Source: Flavobacterium jumunjinense (GTDB lineage Bacteria; Bacteroidota; Bacteroidia; Flavobacteriales; Flavobacteriaceae). Taken from it: a stretch of 64,000 nucleotides of DNA. The notes beneath the pieces were generated by a model that had not been told where the DNA came from, did no database searches, and worked only from the letters and a program-made list of their open reading frames with translations. The translations under genes were made by a program, and so were the position numbers. Shown piece by piece: positions 63,380 to 64,000 of this stretch (position 1 is its first letter; each line of letters begins with the position of its first letter). The DNA lies in assembly GCF_021650975.2 (NCBI RefSeq), contig NZ_CP091285.1, positions 1,054,001 to 1,118,000 of the forward strand, written 5' to 3'.

Positions 63380-63392
63380 TAGTGTTTCTTTT
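63364..63392 (+). terminator. terminator overlapping the S9 peptidase stop codon
   Basis: AAAAGAAACACT (63364-63375) pairs perfectly with AGTGTTTCTTTT (63381-63392); the left arm includes the last codons and the stop codon is in the loop. Confidence 0.85.
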
Positions 63393-63452
63393 AAAACACA
63401 CGCTATCATGATGCCATTTAAAGAAGTTGAAGATATTTAACAATTACATAAA

Positions 63453-63478
63453 AAAAAGCTCCCAATCGGGAGCTTTTT
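63453..63478 (-). terminator. terminator of accC
   Basis: AAAAAGCTCCC (63453-63463) pairs with GGGAGCTTTTT (63468-63478) around AATC, right after the accC stop codon on the minus strand. Confidence 0.88.
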
Positions 63479-63480
63479 AA

Positions 63481-64000
63481 TTATTCTTCTACTCTATCTT
63501 TCATCACAAAAGACTCCATAAATTTTGTTGTATAATTTCCAGCAACATAATCTGGTTCTTCCATCAATTGCCTATGAAAAGGAATTGTTGTCTTTATCCC
63601 CTCGATTACAAACTCATCTAAAGCTCTTTTCATTTTATTGATTGCTTCTTCTCTAGTTTGAGCAGTTGTAATCAACTTCGCTATCATTGAATCATAGTTA
63701 GGAGGAATTGTATAACCAGAATACACATGAGTATCTAAACGCACACCGTGCCCTCCAGGAGTATGTAATGTTGTTATTTTACCTGGAGATGGTCTAAAAT
63801 CATTATAAGGGTCTTCCGCATTAATACGACACTCAATAGAATGGAGCATTGGGAAATAATTTTTACCAGATATTGGAATTCCAGCTGCAACCATTATTTG
63901 CTCACGAATTAAATCATAATCAATAACTTGCTCCGTAATAGGGTGTTCAACTTGGATACGCGTATTCATTTCCATAAAATAGAAATTTCTATGCTTATCA
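63481..64000 (-). CDS. accC: biotin carboxylase subunit of acetyl-CoA carboxylase, 5' end outside window
   Basis: 173 C-terminal codons are visible and the frame is open to the window edge, so the gene continues beyond it. [19 protein letters not shown] is the characteristic catalytic stretch (Glu, Asn and Arg of the ATP-grasp domain). The biotin carboxylase C-terminal domain follows ([20 protein letters not shown], then [11 protein letters not shown]). The enzyme carboxylates biotin on AccB in the first step of fatty-acid synthesis. An accB gene is expected beyond the window, upstream on this strand. Confidence 0.95.
   Translation of the reverse strand, partial: DKHRNFYFMEMNTRIQVEHPITEQVIDYDLIREQIMVAAGIPISGKNYFPMLHSIECRINAEDPYNDFRPSPGKITTLHTPGGHGVRLDTHVYSGYTIPPNYDSMIAKLITTAQTREEAINKMKRALDEFVIEGIKTTIPFHRQLMEEPDYVAGNYTTKFMESFVMKDRVEE

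Overview
The window is AT-rich chromosomal DNA from a member of the Bacteroidota, most likely the family Flavobacteriaceae. The evidence is several secreted proteins with type IX secretion (T9SS) sorting domains of types A and B, a PorP/SprF-type gene next to an OmpA-family gene, LytTR/LytS-type two-component systems, TAnnTTTG promoter boxes, and housekeeping genes of flavobacterial type (Ade, RecJ, LpxH, MtgA, AccC). No tRNA or rRNA gene was recognised.

Region 1 (1-19488) is an accessory island built around RHS polymorphic toxins. It opens with the 3' part of a full-length rhs gene and a small membrane protein that is probably its immunity partner. Downstream lie about seven more toxin-tip/immunity cassettes in different states of decay. 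One is an intact free-standing effector (10172-11203). Others are promoterless RHS-core copies (11862, 18937), a frameshifted tip, a tip with an internal stop, a tip next to an IS110 remnant, and short tip remnants. Most partner genes encode proteins with a signal peptide or lipobox. Many cassettes end with short repeats that start at or just after the partner stop codon (a 51-nt family and a CCCGATAGCTC family), followed by similar terminator hairpins. The last RHS-core copy is fused in frame to the 3' end of rsmI.

Inside this island sits a compact mobile module (about 4110-10000). It holds an XRE repressor, a SymE-family protein, a CHC2-TOPRIM-AAA+ primase-helicase, two adjacent tyrosine recombinases (the second lacks catalytic residues), five 11-bp iterons, a GC-rich non-coding stretch and a perfect 23-bp inverted repeat. 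I propose that this is an RHS-linked replicating or integrating element, and it is the best candidate here for an undescribed system.

Region 2 (20-30.5 kb) holds a LytS/LytTR pair divergent from an outer-membrane barrel gene, a decayed XRE gene, an OsmC/HopJ pair, adenine deaminase, a RecJ-MFS-peptidoglycan-binding run, and LpxH.

Region 3 (30.5-48.8 kb) is surface biology: a 1,881-residue type B T9SS adhesin with SprF-like and OmpA/PD40 partners, an AIM24-family protein, a barrel-fasciclin pair, small secreted proteins, a stray T9SS sorting-domain remnant, an LRR protein and a beta-helix protein.

Region 4 (48.8-64 kb) holds a propeller-type sensor kinase with its LytTR regulator, then a run of MtgA, FAD oxidoreductase and DedA. 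Next come an intact dicarboxylate symporter beside a decayed paralogue, a secreted reprolysin-like metalloprotease, an S9 peptidase, and the 3' end of accC.
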